Positions 63,675-64,000 of a stretch of 64,000 nt of DNA are shown in pieces. The position numbers and the translations under genes are program-made. A model generated the notes under the pieces. The model saw nothing but the letters and a program-made list of their open reading frames with translations. It was not told where the DNA came from and searched no databases. The stretch is taken from NCBI RefSeq assembly GCF_030167925.1, contig NZ_JASKUT010000002.1:1364001-1428000 (forward strand), in the 5' to 3' direction. How positions within the stretch are numbered: the stretch's first letter is position 1; every line of letters begins with the position of its first letter. The DNA is from Paenibacillus silviterrae. GTDB lineage: Bacteria > Bacillota > Bacilli > Paenibacillales > NBRC-103111.

Positions 63675-64000
63675 TTATAGCTCAACCATCAATGTTTTGG
63701 TCATGATCAAATCAATTTGTTCTTCATCACCCATATAAAAAGAATGAGCTCCCGTTCGTACAAAACCCTCCTTTTCATAAAAGTCAATTGCCTTCTCGTT
63801 CTTTTCCCAAACTCCTAACCAGATCATCTTTTTGTTTTCCTTTGTGGCTATCTCCTGCACTTTCTTTAGTAAGTACTTCCCAAGCCCTTTTCTTTGATAA
63901 TTGTGTCGTATATAAATCCTCTCAATTTCAAGCGAGTCATCACCCATTTGTTCGGATTGGGCCTCATTCCTATTTATCTTTACATATCCAGCGAGTTCTT
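63675..64000 (-). CDS. GNAT-family N-acetyltransferase, partial (N-terminus beyond window)
   Basis: The last 107 or so residues of a GCN5-related acetyltransferase, open to the window edge (GYVKINRNEAQSEQMGDD precedes the listed Met). The acetyl-CoA motif A is IERIYIRHNYQRKGLGKYLL with Q/RxxGxG/A, and motif B follows in WLGVWEKNEKAIDFYEKEGF. The substrate cannot be predicted from this family signature. Confidence 0.85.
   Translation of the reverse strand, partial: ELAGYVKINRNEAQSEQMGDDSLEIERIYIRHNYQRKGLGKYLLKKVQEIATKENKKMIWLGVWEKNEKAIDFYEKEGFVRTGAHSFYMGDEEQIDLIMTKTLMVEL

Overview
The window looks like chromosomal DNA of a spore-forming, soil-type Bacillota of the Paenibacillus kind. It is moderately GC-rich, with strong GGAGG ribosome binding sites and frequent GTG/TTG starts. 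It holds a GerA-type spore germinant receptor operon, an S-layer-homology (SLH) protein, many AraC-type regulators, LplB/YtcP/YtcQ-style sugar ABC transporters and many carbohydrate-active enzymes. No rRNA, tRNA, CRISPR array, prophage or insertion sequence was seen.

Layout. 1-7 kb: the start of a YesM-type sensor kinase (cut by the window edge), an AraC regulator divergent from a GH36 alpha-galactosidase-like enzyme, a DinB-like protein, and a GH130 glycoside phosphorylase divergent from a second AraC regulator. 7.08-7.65 kb: an array of five 112-bp tandem repeats plus a partial copy, each with a hairpin. 7.65-11.2 kb: an FAD oxidoreductase, a ruined LacI-family regulator, an unlisted 57-aa gene, and a short-chain dehydrogenase interrupted by an in-frame stop. 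11.3-15 kb: a gerB-gerA-gerC germinant receptor operon. 15.2-21.4 kb: a GH28 enzyme and two GMC oxidoreductases, the second in an operon with a gluconate-dehydrogenase subunit-3-like protein and a small membrane protein.

21.5-37.2 kb is a coherent polysaccharide utilisation locus. A membrane-bound AraC regulator (34904, plus strand) diverges from a minus-strand run encoding a solute-binding lipoprotein, two permeases, a 1794-aa secreted PL8 polysaccharide lyase, a DUF4091 protein, a Gfo/Idh/MocA dehydrogenase and a GH88 unsaturated glucuronyl hydrolase. The lyase would cut a uronic-acid polymer outside the cell, the ABC transporter import the unsaturated oligosaccharides, and GH88 remove the unsaturated uronic acid.

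37.3-43.4 kb: gene remnants, small genes, a ytcD-ytbE-ytbD-like cluster (HxlR regulator, aldo/keto reductase, MFS exporter) and an SLH protein with six beta-rich repeats. 43.5-45.3 kb: an ECF sigma factor and its likely anti-sigma protein. 45.5-55.3 kb is a metal-homeostasis block: cadC-cadA with two Cad operators, then a cntABCDFE-like opine-metallophore import/export operon. A sigma-A-like promoter precedes cntA with a near-perfect Zur box just downstream of the -10. The metallophore biosynthesis genes cntKLM are not in the window. 55-64 kb: lipoproteins, a serine hydrolase, a PRISE-like SDR, two more HxlR regulators, an NAD(P)H oxidoreductase, a GerAB remnant, a stalk-domain protein and the end of a GNAT acetyltransferase.

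The most noteworthy signals are the 112-bp repeat array, a 17-bp motif shared by three oxidoreductase/efflux promoters near HxlR genes, the Zur-box-controlled cnt operon without biosynthesis genes, and the SLH repeat protein. Functions are inferred from motifs and remembered family features; no database search was possible.
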